Of a stretch of 64,000 nt of DNA, positions 10,861 through 21,914 are shown piece after piece (the stretch's first letter is position 1; every line of letters starts with the position of its first letter). The DNA is from Rugalucina vietnamica. Taxonomy: Eukaryota > Mollusca > Bivalvia > Lucinida > Lucinidae. Position numbers and translations under genes: made by a program. The stretch lies in NCBI GenBank assembly GCA_964017185.1, contig OZ024869.1, positions 60,414,761-60,478,760 of the forward strand. The letters run 5' to 3'. The notes beneath the pieces are model-generated. The model did no database searches and was not told the DNA's origin. It saw only the letters and a list, made by a program, of their open reading frames with translations.

Positions 10861-13100
10861 AAACCTCAATAAACCAAACATTAACGCAATTTCAGTAAAT
10901 TCATCATGGAAACTATCATCGAACCAAAATGTTTGAATCGTATTAGAGACGTGGTGTCATGGATAAAAAAGTAGGCAAAGATCAGGAAAAGTCGCAATCA
11001 GAAAAAGATTCCCACTCCAAAAACCGAGGTGGGAAAAAACCAAACTAACAATCAGGTACTTATACCATGAAACATATCGTAATCCGAATGGGCAGCTATT
11101 TTCCCAATAGATAGCCACTCAGTTACCTTAACTTAACTAAAACTATGAAAAGATACAAGTAGGCAAAGATCAGGAAGAGGCGCAATCAGAAAAAGATTCC
11201 CACTCCAAAAACCGAGGTGGGAAAAAACCAAACTAACAATCAGGCACTTATACCATGAAACACATCGTAAGCCAAATGAGCAGCTATTTTCCCAACAGGT
11301 GGCCACTCAGTTACCTTAACTTAGTTAAAAATATGAAAACATAAATAAGGCGCTAACAGCACAAAAAAATTTAAACACCAAGACATAAAACAAAAAGAAC
11401 CACCACAGAAGTATCGCCTTGGAACGATCAGTAACACAAAGTTACTGGCGGGCTTAAACCGGTTTTACAGGTACCTAACCTCACCCTCAGCTTCTGCAGT
11501 GGTTCATAACATTTAGTTAGTTCTTCGGTCCTCGTGGTGAATCTGTAACTAGTCAATGAATCATCAAGAACAAACAAATAAATCATGATAAACATCCTGA
11601 TGAGTCAAAAACAAGGACTCACAGATTGAGTAAGCTGCCCGACGATGGAGATCCCTGGGCGCCGAATAACCTACTAACTCCGGAGCAAAAGAAAAACCCC
11701 AGTTGGACCCCGGTGGGCCAAGCAACAGACAAGAAGCTCCGGCCCCAACCAACTAAAATGAATAGCTTTAAGTCGGGGCCATCATAGTGTCTGACGCCCG
11801 ACCCACCGGCGTGCAATTAAAGAAGGCAGCATAGTTATCAACCTTGATTGGGTTAAATACTAAGCATGTAGACTGTCGCATAACATTCAAATTATAACCT
11901 ATACGTCTGTAACGTGTTATGATTTTTCTGAACTGAAAAGAAAAATCATTAATTCCTAAAAGTTTCTTAAATTTGTAAACTAAGTCACCATAAAATTCAG
12001 GTTCCGAAAGGCCCTCACTTTAAAGCGTCTTTAACCCAACATTATATTTGGAAATCAATTCATAGTGTCTACGATAAAATTTAGAAAAGGTTTTTCGAAG
12101 TTTATGATACCGATAGCTCTGTTGGAGAAGTTTTGCCGTTAAAAATTTATTTCGAGCGTTGAAGTCTTTAACATGATTGCAGACTCTAGCAAACCTAATA
12201 AGTTGCGAAATGTAAACACCATAAGAAGCACGACGAGGAACGTCACCATCCAAAAAAGGAAAATTTACTATATCAAAATCAAAGTCATCGCGCTTATCAT
12301 AAATTTTAGAAGAAACAAATCCATTTGCAACAGAAAGATGTAGATCTAAAAAGGGGGCTTCGGTATCTGAGATACATGTATTGGCTTTGTTTAACTAAAG
12401 TTCAGGTGGATATATTTGATTGACCATACCTTCAAAATAAGGGTTGTCAATGTTCAAAAGGTCATCGAGGTACCTAGATGTGGAATTAAACGCCTCGATA
12501 ACATCAGCTTGATTATCATGGTTAAGAGAATCCATGAAATCTCTTTCGTAGTAGTATAAAAATAAATCAGCTACGAGAGGTGCGCAATTTGTACCCATCG
12601 GAATTCCAACAATTTGTCTGTATAACTTGGTCCCAAATCTAATATAAATATTATCAAGTAGATAGGACAAGGCGTCGCACACATTCTGACATGACCAAAG
12701 TGTATACCGATTTTGGTCAGAGGAAGTGAAAAAAGCCTTTCTGTCATTACATGCCAAATAAAGTGAACCATAGTTTTTAATGCCCTTTTGAAGGTCCACT
12801 CTATCAAAACCAGAAGTTTTTCTTTTATTAGATTATGTGGTAATGTTGTATACAGAGTAGAAAAATCATACGTGGACAAGCTTGTCGCACGGAACCCTCT
12901 ACACTTCAATTTACTGAGCACCTCACCAGAATTTTTTATTGACCAAAACCAATTTTTATTTGAAGTTTCATACACTGTCTCAAAGTTTCTTATAACATGA
13001 GATTTGATAGCAGTAAGACAGGAAGTTAATAATTTAGAAAGTTCAAAGGTAGTACAAGAGCTAGAATTTGCAATAAATCTAGCTTTGTATGGTCTTTTGT

Positions 13101-13277
13101 TAAGTTAAGTTAAGGTAACTGAGTGGCCACCTATTGGGAAAATAGCTGCTCATTCGGCTTACGATATGTTTCATGGTATAAGTACCTGATTGTTAGTTTG
13201 GTTTTTTCCCACCTCGGTTTTTGGAGTGGGAATCTTTTTCTGATTGCGCCTTTTCCTGATCTTTGCCTACTTGTACC
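13101..13277 (+). mobile_element. Solo PLE tail (177 bp) inserted into RT, 17-bp TSD
   Basis: This is a lone copy of the family's 3' tail, in opposite orientation to its host copy. It starts TAAGTTAAGTTAAGG and ends CTTGTACC. The 17-bp TTTGTATGGTCTTTTGT stands at 13084-13100 and again at 13278-13294, and the undisturbed target is seen once in copy 1. It is a clean insertion of the terminal module. Confidence 0.95.
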
Positions 13278-13877
13278 TTTGTATGGTCTTTTGTGAAGCT
13301 TAGGTAACCAATACATCGTAGGAACTTTGTCTTGGCCTTCATTGACACAAACAGAAAACTTAACAGGTAAATCGTTTAAGTGGGCATTAACTACAGACAC
13401 TTCATCAGTATCTGTCTCCAGATAAGCCCTGGTGCCATCAAGCTCCTGTTTTAAGGTGTTAACGTAGTGAAGCTTGCAAACGACAACAACATTGTTTGCG
13501 GCTCTGTCTGCCGGAACCAAGACATACTTTCTATGAAATTCTTGGATACCCTGCTTCAAATGCCTAGTTTTAGTAGGTAAAAGATTAGTATTTTGTGAAT
13601 AAAACTTAATACGTTTATCCACGAGAGTGAAGATACTTCTTTTCCATTCTTTAAGAGCATTATCCTCAACACCCTCTCGTTTACACCATCGATTACCGAA
13701 ATCATTTAATGCAGATGCAATCTCCTCTCTACATTTGTCGAAATTAATGTAGGAAGGGAATCTATATTTCGGACCTTTAGAAACAATTTTGCGAATTCTA
13801 GAATCCGAAATTATTTTTAAATTTCAAGTAACTATATGTCCGGCTGGTTGATAAATATATTTTGAATCTTTACAATC

Positions 13878-13880
13878 TCA
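13878..13880 (-). other. In-frame TGA, candidate selenocysteine in the CxC linker
   Basis: Minus-strand TGA read as PKY-(TGA)-DCK, the same codon as 1015-1017 in copy 1. It is in frame with the RT. It is in frame with the endonuclease once the 13-nt deletion is accounted for. Confidence 0.68.
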
Positions 13881-14743
13881 ATACTTGGGAGTATTAGCAT
13901 GGATATCAAGATCAGAAACAAGTTTATTGAAATCAAAAATAGTATTTCTGATTTGTAACAAATAATAGGAGGTTCTGAATTTTGGAAGTAGGTAGGTATA
14001 GACTGTATCACTGATTTATCTTGGAATATAATTGGTAAATCAATAACGTCAATTCCGTTCTTAATGAAAGGAATTTTTATAAAACTTCTAATGTGATTAG
14101 CTTCGGAATCGATAAATGGACGAAGATCATGCTGAGTATAACATCTTGTTAACAGTGCAGCGTCATACATTTGATGTTTTCTATCGTAAAATATATTAGC
14201 CTCTGTGTCCAAGGAACGTAATGCAGCAATCGGTAAAAAAATATGATAGGACAGCATTGGATGTCGACCGTGAATCCTTAGTTTAACAGCTAAATCATTA
14301 AGAGAAATGTTCAATATCAATGCAGCGCACCGTTTACGTTTGTCATTACCCTTTTTCCGTATACCATGAGATCGAGATTTACGTTTACGGGACTCTGAAA
14401 GTGTAAGCACATCAAAATCGGGCATTTTGGAAATGTTGCCTTCATGGTAAATGTTGTCGTTAAATCCCAGTGGAAAGGGTGTTTGCAGTAATTTTATCCA
14501 TTTAAGTTCAGTTTCAAATCGTTTGATGTTTTTGAATCTAACTGAAGAATTTTCATCATATGAGATTTTCTCCACTGGTTGAACTATAACATCATTGGGA
14601 GAATGACCAGTGCGCTTAAAATGCTGGTACAGAAAGGTATCATTATGTTTGGGCTTTCTGATTCTACGATAGCGCTCACCAAATCGTTTTTGCATAGTTC
14701 GACAAGTTTGTCCAACATATTGCATCCTACAATTATTTGTATT

Positions 14744-14746
14744 TCA
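14744..14746 (-). other. In-frame TGA, candidate selenocysteine in the CCHH motif of the endonuclease
   Basis: It stands directly after VYVLT, where Naiad endonucleases normally have the first Cys of the CCHH motif. The second Cys follows five codons later, just before YVGQT. Confidence 0.65.
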
Positions 14747-14776
14747 AGTAAGAACATATACAAGATCTATTGATTT

Positions 14777-14779
14777 TCA
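14777..14779 (-). other. In-frame TGA, candidate selenocysteine upstream of the nuclease motif
   Basis: It is in frame with the TGA at 14744 (33 nt apart), in the context LD-(TGA)-KS. Related proteins commonly carry Cys just before the GIY-like strand. Confidence 0.55.
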
Positions 14780-14942
14780 GTCTAAATCAGAATCATTAGA
14801 AAACACACATAAGGCGCCAACAGCACAAAAAATTTTAAACACCAAGACATAAAACAAAAAAAAACCACCACAGAAGTATCGCCTTGGAACGATCAGTAAC
14901 AACCCATGATTCAAATAAAAATGAATTCCTATGAGCATTTTT

Positions 14943-15160
14943 GAGCCGCGACGCGAGAAAACCGGTCTTCGGGGTATCCGACCAGGTCTGACACATACCG
15001 GCCTGTAAAGGCTCAGAAGAAAGTTAAAATCTTGGGTAGGGGTAGTGGAGGTATTATGTGTACTAACAAAGGCACTGATCAGCTATGCAGTTACTGCACA
15101 GCTGATCTGCGTCTTTGTTTTTACATAGGCAAAAAACCCAGTTTTCTCAAGATGCGGCTC
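14943..15160 (+). mobile_element. MITE, GAGCCGCC-TIR family
   Basis: The TIRs GAGCCGCGACGCGAGAAAAC and its diverged complement (GTTTTCTCAAGATGCGGCTC) enclose the family's internal CCAGGTCTGACACA motif and the hairpin around AACAAAGGCACTGATCAGCT. The flanks no longer give a clear 4-bp duplication. Confidence 0.8.
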
Positions 15161-15317
15161 AATTTTAATATACTAGAGGACTTTGAAAACGCCTCACTGT
15201 ACATCGGTTATATTTTGCTCAAAAACTTCCTTAAAATTAAGCGGATGTACAAAATAAACATATTATCGTGTACGCCAACAAAAAAAAAAATATTTATCCA
15301 TAAAGATCCATAAAAAT

Positions 15318-15587
15318 TTGGTCGCTCGTATGTTTGCTACAGCTCTTTTCACAGACATCATCGAGACGCAAGAAAACCTTAAAACGGCTTCAATAAACGG
15401 AATTTGTGCACACAAATTATCTCTAGTGATAGCTAACGACCTTAAGCACAAGAAAAAGCAATATCAAACTGGCGGATTTCTTTCAAAGTCGTTTGAGGCG
15501 CTAACGTTATTTGACGACATCAAGCGTAAGTGTCCAAAATACCTCTTGCCATTCGATTACAGCGTCGAAAGAAATTGTGATTTTTTC
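15318..15587 (+). CDS. Exon-like open frame, unknown
   Basis: The frame is open for 90 codons and ends at a good donor (TTTTTTC|GTAAGT, 15587/15588). It reads TALFTDIIETQENLK, LSLVIANDLKHKKK and GGFLSKSFEALTLFDDIK. Its codon and residue use look more like real protein than the AT-rich surroundings. I do not recognise the family, and no acceptor was fixed. It could be an exon of an undetected gene or a retrocopy remnant. Confidence 0.35.
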
Positions 15588-15723
15588 GTAAGTCTTTGCC
15601 TATTCATTGTGCACAAAATCTTTTGAATTCGTTTTATTTTGCTTGCAAAAAATAAAGTTTTCTTAATAAACGTAAAAGTGACGTAGCTACCGCTGTTTTA
15701 GTGCAAATGAAAGCAAACCAACA

Positions 15724-15892
15724 TCATTTGCTTGGTTTTTGGTGTTTCTTTCCAGAAATCATGTTATATCTGATGAATATTTGCCGTCCCCATACTTTGG
15801 TTTTGTTGAATTCTGGGTAACGCTGAAATTCATCGTGTATGACGTTAAAAGTAGGCGTTGACGCTTCGGTTTTGGTATCGAAGTTAAGCAGA
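15724..15892 (-). CDS. Terminal-exon-like open frame, unknown
   Basis: The minus strand has an acceptor (ACATCCAG at 15893-15900) followed by 55 sense codons and TGA. The peptide contains TKTEASTPTFNVIHDEF and WGRQIFIRYNMISGKK. It has no family that I recognise. It lies head-to-head against the 3' end of PLE copy 3. Confidence 0.3.
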
Positions 15893-15947
15893 CTGGATGT
15901 ACTTTTTAGTTCAAAAATATTTTGCCGATACATCATGTATTCCGAGA

Positions 15948-17072
15948 GGTACAAGTTGGCAAAGATCAAGAAAAGGCGCAATCAGAGAAAGATTCCCACT
16001 CCAAAAACCGAGGTGGGAAAAAACCAAAGTAACAATCAGGTACTTATACCATAAAAACATTTCGTAAGCCGAATGAGCAGCTATTTTCCCAATAGGTGGC
16101 CACTCAGTTACCTTAACTGAACTAAAAATATGAAAACATACATAAGGCGCCAACAGCACAAAATAATTTAAACACCAAGACATGAAACAAAAATAACCAC
16201 CAAAGAAGTATTGACTTGGAACGATCAGTAACACAAAGTTACTGGCGGGTTTAAATCGATTTTACATGGCCATAACCTCACCCTCAGCTTCTGCAGTGGT
16301 TCATAACATTTAGTTAATTCTTCGGTCCTCGTGGTGAATCTCTAACTAGTCAATGAATCATCAAGGACAAACAAATAAATCATGATAAACATTCTGATGA
16401 ATCAAATACCAGGACTCACAGATTCAGTAAGCTGCCCGACAATGGAGATCCCTGGGCGCCGAATAACTTACTAACTCCGGAGCAAAATAAAAACATCAGT
16501 TGGACCCCGGTGGGCCAAGCAACAGACAAGAAGCTCCGGCCCCAACCAACTAAAATGAATAGCTTTAAGTCGGGGCCATCAAAGAGTCTGACGCCCGACC
16601 CACCGGCGTGCAATTAAAGAAGGCAGCATAGTAATCAACCATGATTGGGTTAAAAACTAAGCATGCAGACTGTCGCATATTATTCAAGTTATAACCTATA
16701 CGTCTGTAACGTGTTATGATTTTTCTAAATTGAAAAGAAAAATCATTACTTCCTATAAGTTTCTTAAATTTGTAAACCAAGTCACCATAAAATTCTGGTT
16801 CCGAAAGGCCCTCACTTAAAAGCGTCTTTAACCCAACATTATATTTGGAAATCAATTCATAGTGTCTACGATAAAATTTAGAAAAGGTTTTTCGAAGTTT
16901 ATGATACCGATAGCCCTGTTGGAGAAGTTTGGCCGTTAAACATTTATTTCGAGCGTTGAAGTCTGTAACATGATTACACACCCTAGCAAACCTAATAAGT
17001 TGCGAAATGTAAACACCGTAAGAAGCCCGACGAGGAACGTCACCATCCAAAAAAGGAAAATTTACTATATCA
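15948..17072 (-). mobile_element. Penelope-like element, copy 3 (5'-truncated)
   Basis: It keeps the 3' region and the C-terminal part of RT (frame 17113-16565, its first codons in flanking DNA), truncated at 17072 inside FPFLDGDVPRRASYG. It belongs to the subfamily with AATCGATT, not AACCGGTT, in the 3' region, shared with copy 6. Confidence 0.9.
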
Positions 17073-17149
17073 TGTAAGATGCAAACACTGAAACTATTTA
17101 GAGTTTCGTACATTTTGTCATTTCTTTCCAGTATATTGAAGTGGTGAAT

Positions 17150-18250
17150 ATTTTCATGAATATGTCAGATTATGCATGACGCAATCATAGTAGTCAGATA
17201 TTTGTAAATTTCACTGCCATCTACCAGTAAACATACAAATTCAAATTCTGTCAGATTAAATAAGAGTATTTATTTATATAAGACTAATTACAAGAATTTC
17301 ATTATTTATCAGAAAATTTTCTAATTTGTCAGACCTTGTTAGACACAAACACAGTGGCTAGAGTTTGGTAAATCTTCATATCATTTGTTACGCCAAGTTA
17401 AATGTCTATATTAACATATATCACACTATGGCAAAGGCTAGGATTTGAAAAGTTCCTTGTCATTTATAAGCAAATACTCTATGTACAGTATCCAGCAGAT
17501 TTCTCTATGTCCTTTATAAGTTTTCTCACATGAATGTGGCACAATGTATCTCATACTTTTTCATATGATATACTGACCAGAGATTTATAAACTCCAATGT
17601 CATTTACCAGTACAGCTCTTTTAAACCTTTATGTCAATGTTAGTTGTAAACACTGTAACTATTGACATGTACATTTTTTTAGTCATCAGAAAATTTTCAC
17701 ATGAATGTATCAGACTATGTAAGACACAAATTAAACACTTTGTCATTTACCAGTACAGCTCTTTTAAACCTTCATGACACTGTTAGTTGTAAACACTGTA
17801 ACTAGAGACATGTACAGTTCCTTTTCAGTCATCAGAAAATTTTCACATGAATGTATCAGACTGTGTAAGACACAAACAAACACTTTGGCTAGTAATGTAA
17901 GAATTCCTTGCTACATGTATTTACCAGTTAATATTCACAGAAAGGTGTCAGACTAGTTTAGACATAAACACAATTGCCTAAGATTTGTAAGCATCCAGAT
18001 CACTTTCCAGTATTTCATATCATTATGAATGTATCATAACCTTGTATGACATGTATTTACATGTATACACAATTTTTAGACTTTTTGTAAAATTCCATGG
18101 CACTTAAACAATTATTGAATTTCAGAAATGAAAGTGTCGGACTATGTAGGATAGAAAAAATAGTTTCTACATTGGTAGCTCCACTAAACATCCACTAGAT
18201 TTGAACAGCATCAGTTTGAGCATTGATTATACTGTAAACCTTCATGTACA
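17150..18250. repeat. Degenerate tandem array, period about 143-145 bp
   Basis: The phrases TCATTTACCAGTACAGCTC (17600, 17743), GTTAGTTGTAAACACTGTAA and TCATCAGAAAATTTTCACAT (17683, 17828) repeat at 143-145 bp. Older units extend on both sides with the motif ATGTATCAGACT and its variants. No coding content seen. Confidence 0.75.
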
Positions 18251-19154
18251 TGTATGTATACATCTTTTTCTCCTTTAGTTTTTCCACAAAGCTGAGATGT
18301 ATGAATCCAGGGACAGAATCATTATCTCACATCTTTTACTTTAAAATGCACTACAACATGAGCATGAAGACTGTGTGAAACAGGTTAAATATCTTTCCTA
18401 TGCTTGCTACGGCCCATATTAGATTCACACTTAAGCAAGAATCACGATATGTAATAATTGAGCATCACTATCCATTATGAATGGTAGCCGCTCATTCCAT
18501 TTTCTGAAACTGTCAGATTCAGAGTATTTCTCATTCATTCTCTGTATATGTAGATTAGTCCGCCTCTTAGTCCTATGATACATCATTCTGTCAAAACCTA
18601 AACCTGAAAGTAGAAATGGAGTGCTATACATAAATGTGAATGTCTAAATATGATCTCCTATAAAGCAAAATTTCCAAAATGGAACCCTAAAAATATTATC
18701 ATTTTATAAACTTTCTGATTATTTGAAATAAATAACTTGTAGCTCTATTTCAACCTTCACAAACTTCATTCTTGACTTTGTTGATACAAAGGTACATATA
18801 TAAACGTGTATATGTCAAAGGTACATTTAAGTGTGTTTGTATATATTTGTAAATAAATTATAGTGTAAACATGTAAATATGACTATGATGACCATATTTT
18901 GAATCCATAGACTCATCTTGATCCATTATTGCAGAAGCGATGGAAAATATATGTATATTTATTTTGTGTGCACTGAATAAGTTTACGGAGTCTTATCATG
19001 TATGTTTTTTTTTATTTCTCAGTCATAACGTATAGTTTAGTAGTTTCTCTATATGCTCTGTCCTCTCTCTATACTATCTGTGGACTCCTCGGTATCAATA
19101 GTTCAATCATCAAGTTTTATTTCTGCTTGAATGTGTTTTATGGCATAAATCTCA

Positions 19155-21914
19155 ATGGGAAATGAAAATAAAATGAACCGGGTGAGACAGGAAACACAAA
19201 CAGCACAAGTAAATAATCATATACAAAACTCCTCCATTAAGTTAGCCCCTACAAATATAAACAGTATTAGAAACAAATTAGATGATATTGCCGCTGAACT
19301 GTCCGATTATGACGTCATTTGCGTATCCGAAACAAAACTAAACAACTCTATTCTCTCTACTAATCTTATGCTAAACTCATACAATATGCCTATTAGAAAA
19401 GATAGAGAAACTAATAATGGAGGTGGGCTCATCATTTATGTTAAAAATAATATTTGCTTCAAACGAAGACAAGATCTTGAAAATAATAGTATTGAAAACA
19501 TATGGATAGAGGTCCAAGCCCTTAACAATAAATTCTTACTAGGTCTGTTCTATAGACCCCCAGAAGCAAAAGCAGAATACTGGGTTTCATTTGAAAACAT
19601 AATTGAAAATGCCTCAGAAGAAAACCTAAATATTATCATCATGGGAGACCTAAACCATGACATCTTAAAGCAATACAATAACAACAAGCTCTCTAAAATA
19701 TTGTCTAAATTTAACTTGCAAAACCTAATCACAGAGCCAACAAGGGTGGATAACAAATCATCAACATGTATTGACCTAATTCTTACAAATCATAATGCAA
19801 TAATCACAAATACAAATGTCTTACCTCCCTTTAACAGTGACCACTGTACAGTCACTGCAGAAATCACTTTTAAGACATACAAAGCTTTAGCATACCAAAA
19901 AACTATATGGAAATATGACGAAGCAGACTTGACTTCAACAAAACATAAGTTCAGTTCCATTGATTGGTCCTTTATTGAAAATGGAAATAATTTAAATATT
20001 ATCAATGAAAAGTTTAAAGATATTTTAATTGAAATAGCAGAACAATGCATTCCTAAAGTTACATTTACTTGCAGACCTAATGATAAACCTTGGATGAGCA
20101 ACATAATTCGTAAAAGCATGAGGCAAAGAGATAGACTTTACCATAAGGCAAAAAATAAAAACGATGATTTTCACTGGCAAAACTATAGAAATAAAAGAAA
20201 CCAAGTTGTACAAATGGTAAGAGATGCAAAGAAATCCTATATGTCCACCTTACAAAGTAAACTTGCAGATCCAAATTTACCATCTAAAAATTGGTACAAA
20301 ATAGCAAATGATATTACTAAAATGAAAAACAAAAGTAATCCACCTCCACCATTAATTAAAAATGGAGAAGCAAATATTCACCCATTTGACAAAGCACAAG
20401 TCTTAAATAACCATTTTGCTAGCATTTCAACTATTGAAAATGACAAAGAAATTAATGAAAATTTAGAATTACCTAACTTTTCACTTAATACAATTGTTGT
20501 AACTGAACAAGATGTTAAAGATCAATTAAACAACCTAAACTCTAAGAAACCAGGGGGGCCCGATGAAATTACGCCAAACCTTATTAAAACATTTAATACC
20601 AATCTCATTAAGCCACTTACCTTACTATTCAACAGATCACTTCAACTAGGTCAAGTCCCAAGCCAATGGAAAATGGCCAATGTCTCTGCTATTTTCAAGG
20701 GGAAAGGTAGTGAAGATGACCCCTCAAACTACAGGCCCATTTCTATCACAAGTTGTATAGGGAAAATCCTGGAAAAAATAATTTTTAAATACTTGTATAA
20801 TTATCTACAAGAAAATCAAATATTAACCAAATTTCAATCAGGTTTTCGACCAAAAGATTCCACAGTTAACCAGCTACTAGAAATTTATCACACTATTATT
20901 GAAAATTTAGATAATCAAAAAGATATCAAATTCATATTCTGTGATGTAAGCAAAGCATTTGATAAAGTTTGGCATAAAGGTTTACTACACAAGCTACAAA
21001 AATATGGAATTACCGGTACTATGCTTAATTGGTTTAATAGTTACTTATCAGGAAGGCAACAAAGGGTTAAAAACGAAGGGTTCTATTCAACATGGAGTAA
21101 CACAAATGCAGGGGTCCCCCAGGGGTCAGTATTAGGGCCGTATTTATTCTTATTGTATATTAATGATATAACAGAAAATATAAGAACCAATATAAGACTA
21201 TTTGCCGATGACACAACTTTGTACACAGTTATTGAGAATGAGGACTCAATTCATTTGCTAAACGAAGACTTGAGACAAATTGCTATTTGGGCTGATAATT
21301 GGCTAATCTTATTAAATCCTACAAAAACTAAATCTATGACTTTTACTAGAAAATGGGAAACAAACTGGCCTGAAGCTAAATTTAATAATGTAATTATTGA
21401 AGATAAAAAAACACATACCCACTTAGGAATAACCTTTTCATCTGATGCTACCTGGGATGAACATATACGTATTATCTATAAGAAAGCTGCTTATCGCCTG
21501 AATATTATGAGAATGCTTAAATATGACTTAGATCGTAAATCTCTGTTTCGCTTTTATATTTCCTTCGTAAGGCCAACATTAGAATATGGCAACATTTTAT
21601 GGGATAATGGTACTAAAGATCAATCTAAATTACTTGAATCAATCCAATTAGATGCCATCAGAATCATCACTGGATTAAGGAGAGGTACGTCTCACGAAGT
21701 CCTATATGCAGAAGTAGGGCTCTCTAGTCTAGCTGAAAGAAGAAAAGATGCAAAATTAATTCAATTTTACAAGATTCTAAACAATGAAGCGCCAGCATAT
21801 ATTGATGATATACTTAAAAATTTCAACCAACATAACACAGGTTATAACCTTAGAAATAATAATCTAAGGCACCCAACACCAAGTACTTCTCATACCAAAA
21901 AAGTTTTTTCATAA
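19155..21914 (+). CDS. LINE ORF2: APE endonuclease plus reverse transcriptase (jockey/CR1-like)
   Basis: A 919-residue frame. Residues about 30-235 form an apurinic-type endonuclease: NINSIRNKLDDI, SETKL, GLFYRPP, MGDLNHD and SDHCTV. RT follows at about 480-760: KKPGGPDEITP, NYRPISI, FCDVSKAFDKVWH (motif A), AGVPQGSVLGPYLF (motif B) and FADDTTLY (catalytic DD near residue 682). The C-terminal part has the TLEYGNILWDN stretch typical of jockey and CR1 relatives. The enzyme nicks target DNA and copies the RNA onto it. The frame stops early because of a frameshift in a T6 run near 21905; the natural continuation is listed separately. No ORF1 is visible upstream, so the copy is probably 5'-truncated or has lost it. 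Confidence 0.9.
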   Translation: MGNENKMNRVRQETQTAQVNNHIQNSSIKLAPTNINSIRNKLDDIAAELSDYDVICVSETKLNNSILSTNLMLNSYNMPIRKDRETNNGGGLIIYVKNNICFKRRQDLENNSIENIWIEVQALNNKFLLGLFYRPPEAKAEYWVSFENIIENASEENLNIIIMGDLNHDILKQYNNNKLSKILSKFNLQNLITEPTRVDNKSSTCIDLILTNHNAIITNTNVLPPFNSDHCTVTAEITFKTYKALAYQKTIWKYDEADLTSTKHKFSSIDWSFIENGNNLNIINEKFKDILIEIAEQCIPKVTFTCRPNDKPWMSNIIRKSMRQRDRLYHKAKNKNDDFHWQNYRNKRNQVVQMVRDAKKSYMSTLQSKLADPNLPSKNWYKIANDITKMKNKSNPPPPLIKNGEANIHPFDKAQVLNNHFASISTIENDKEINENLELPNFSLNTIVVTEQDVKDQLNNLNSKKPGGPDEITPNLIKTFNTNLIKPLTLLFNRSLQLGQVPSQWKMANVSAIFKGKGSEDDPSNYRPISITSCIGKILEKIIFKYLYNYLQENQILTKFQSGFRPKDSTVNQLLEIYHTIIENLDNQKDIKFIFCDVSKAFDKVWHKGLLHKLQKYGITGTMLNWFNSYLSGRQQRVKNEGFYSTWSNTNAGVPQGSVLGPYLFLLYINDITENIRTNIRLFADDTTLYTVIENEDSIHLLNEDLRQIAIWADNWLILLNPTKTKSMTFTRKWETNWPEAKFNNVIIEDKKTHTHLGITFSSDATWDEHIRIIYKKAAYRLNIMRMLKYDLDRKSLFRFYISFVRPTLEYGNILWDNGTKDQSKLLESIQLDAIRIITGLRRGTSHEVLYAEVGLSSLAERRKDAKLIQFYKILNNEAPAYIDDILKNFNQHNTGYNLRNNNLRHPTPSTSHTKKVFS

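Larger units (their letters stand above)
11768..14787 (-). pseudogene. PLE EN-RT polyprotein, broken; three in-frame TGAs at motif positions
   Basis: From the 5' end the frame shows a (TGA)-K-S-I-D-L-V-Y-V-L-T-(TGA) segment, the GIY-like half of the nuclease. Then come a Cys, YVGQT (the YIG half), RFGERYRRIR, LYQHF..TGHS (the two histidines of the CCHH motif) and FETELKWIKLL (the catalytic glutamate). A basic stretch RKRKSRSHGIRKKGNDKRKR follows, then the linker with (TGA)-D-C, then RT pieces at 13622-13131, 12975-12395 and 12253-12020, with GIPMGTNCAPLV and RYLDDLLN retained. Breaks: a 13-nt deletion before the linker relative to copy 1, a 177-bp tail insertion at 13101-13277, and small frameshifts in the RT. 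No TAA or TAG interrupts the roughly 280-codon endonuclease region. Confidence 0.82.
10965..14900 (-). mobile_element. Penelope-like element, copy 2 (most complete; EN-RT plus pseudo-LTRs)
   Basis: In sense direction it starts at 14900 with part of the pseudo-LTR, then encodes a GIY-YIG endonuclease, a linker and RT (to 11768), then the 3' region. The terminal tail is present twice in tandem (11156-11330 and 10965-11150). The endonuclease-first order is that of the Naiad superfamily; canonical Penelope elements have the endonuclease last. A second tail unit is inserted in the RT (13101-13277). The copy is dead: it has a 13-nt deletion near 13945, the insertion and further frameshifts in the RT. 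Confidence 0.9.

Noticed and set aside
17150-18250. CRISPR-like array
   Set aside because: This is a eukaryotic degenerate tandem repeat of about 144 bp; there are no short identical repeats with unique spacers.
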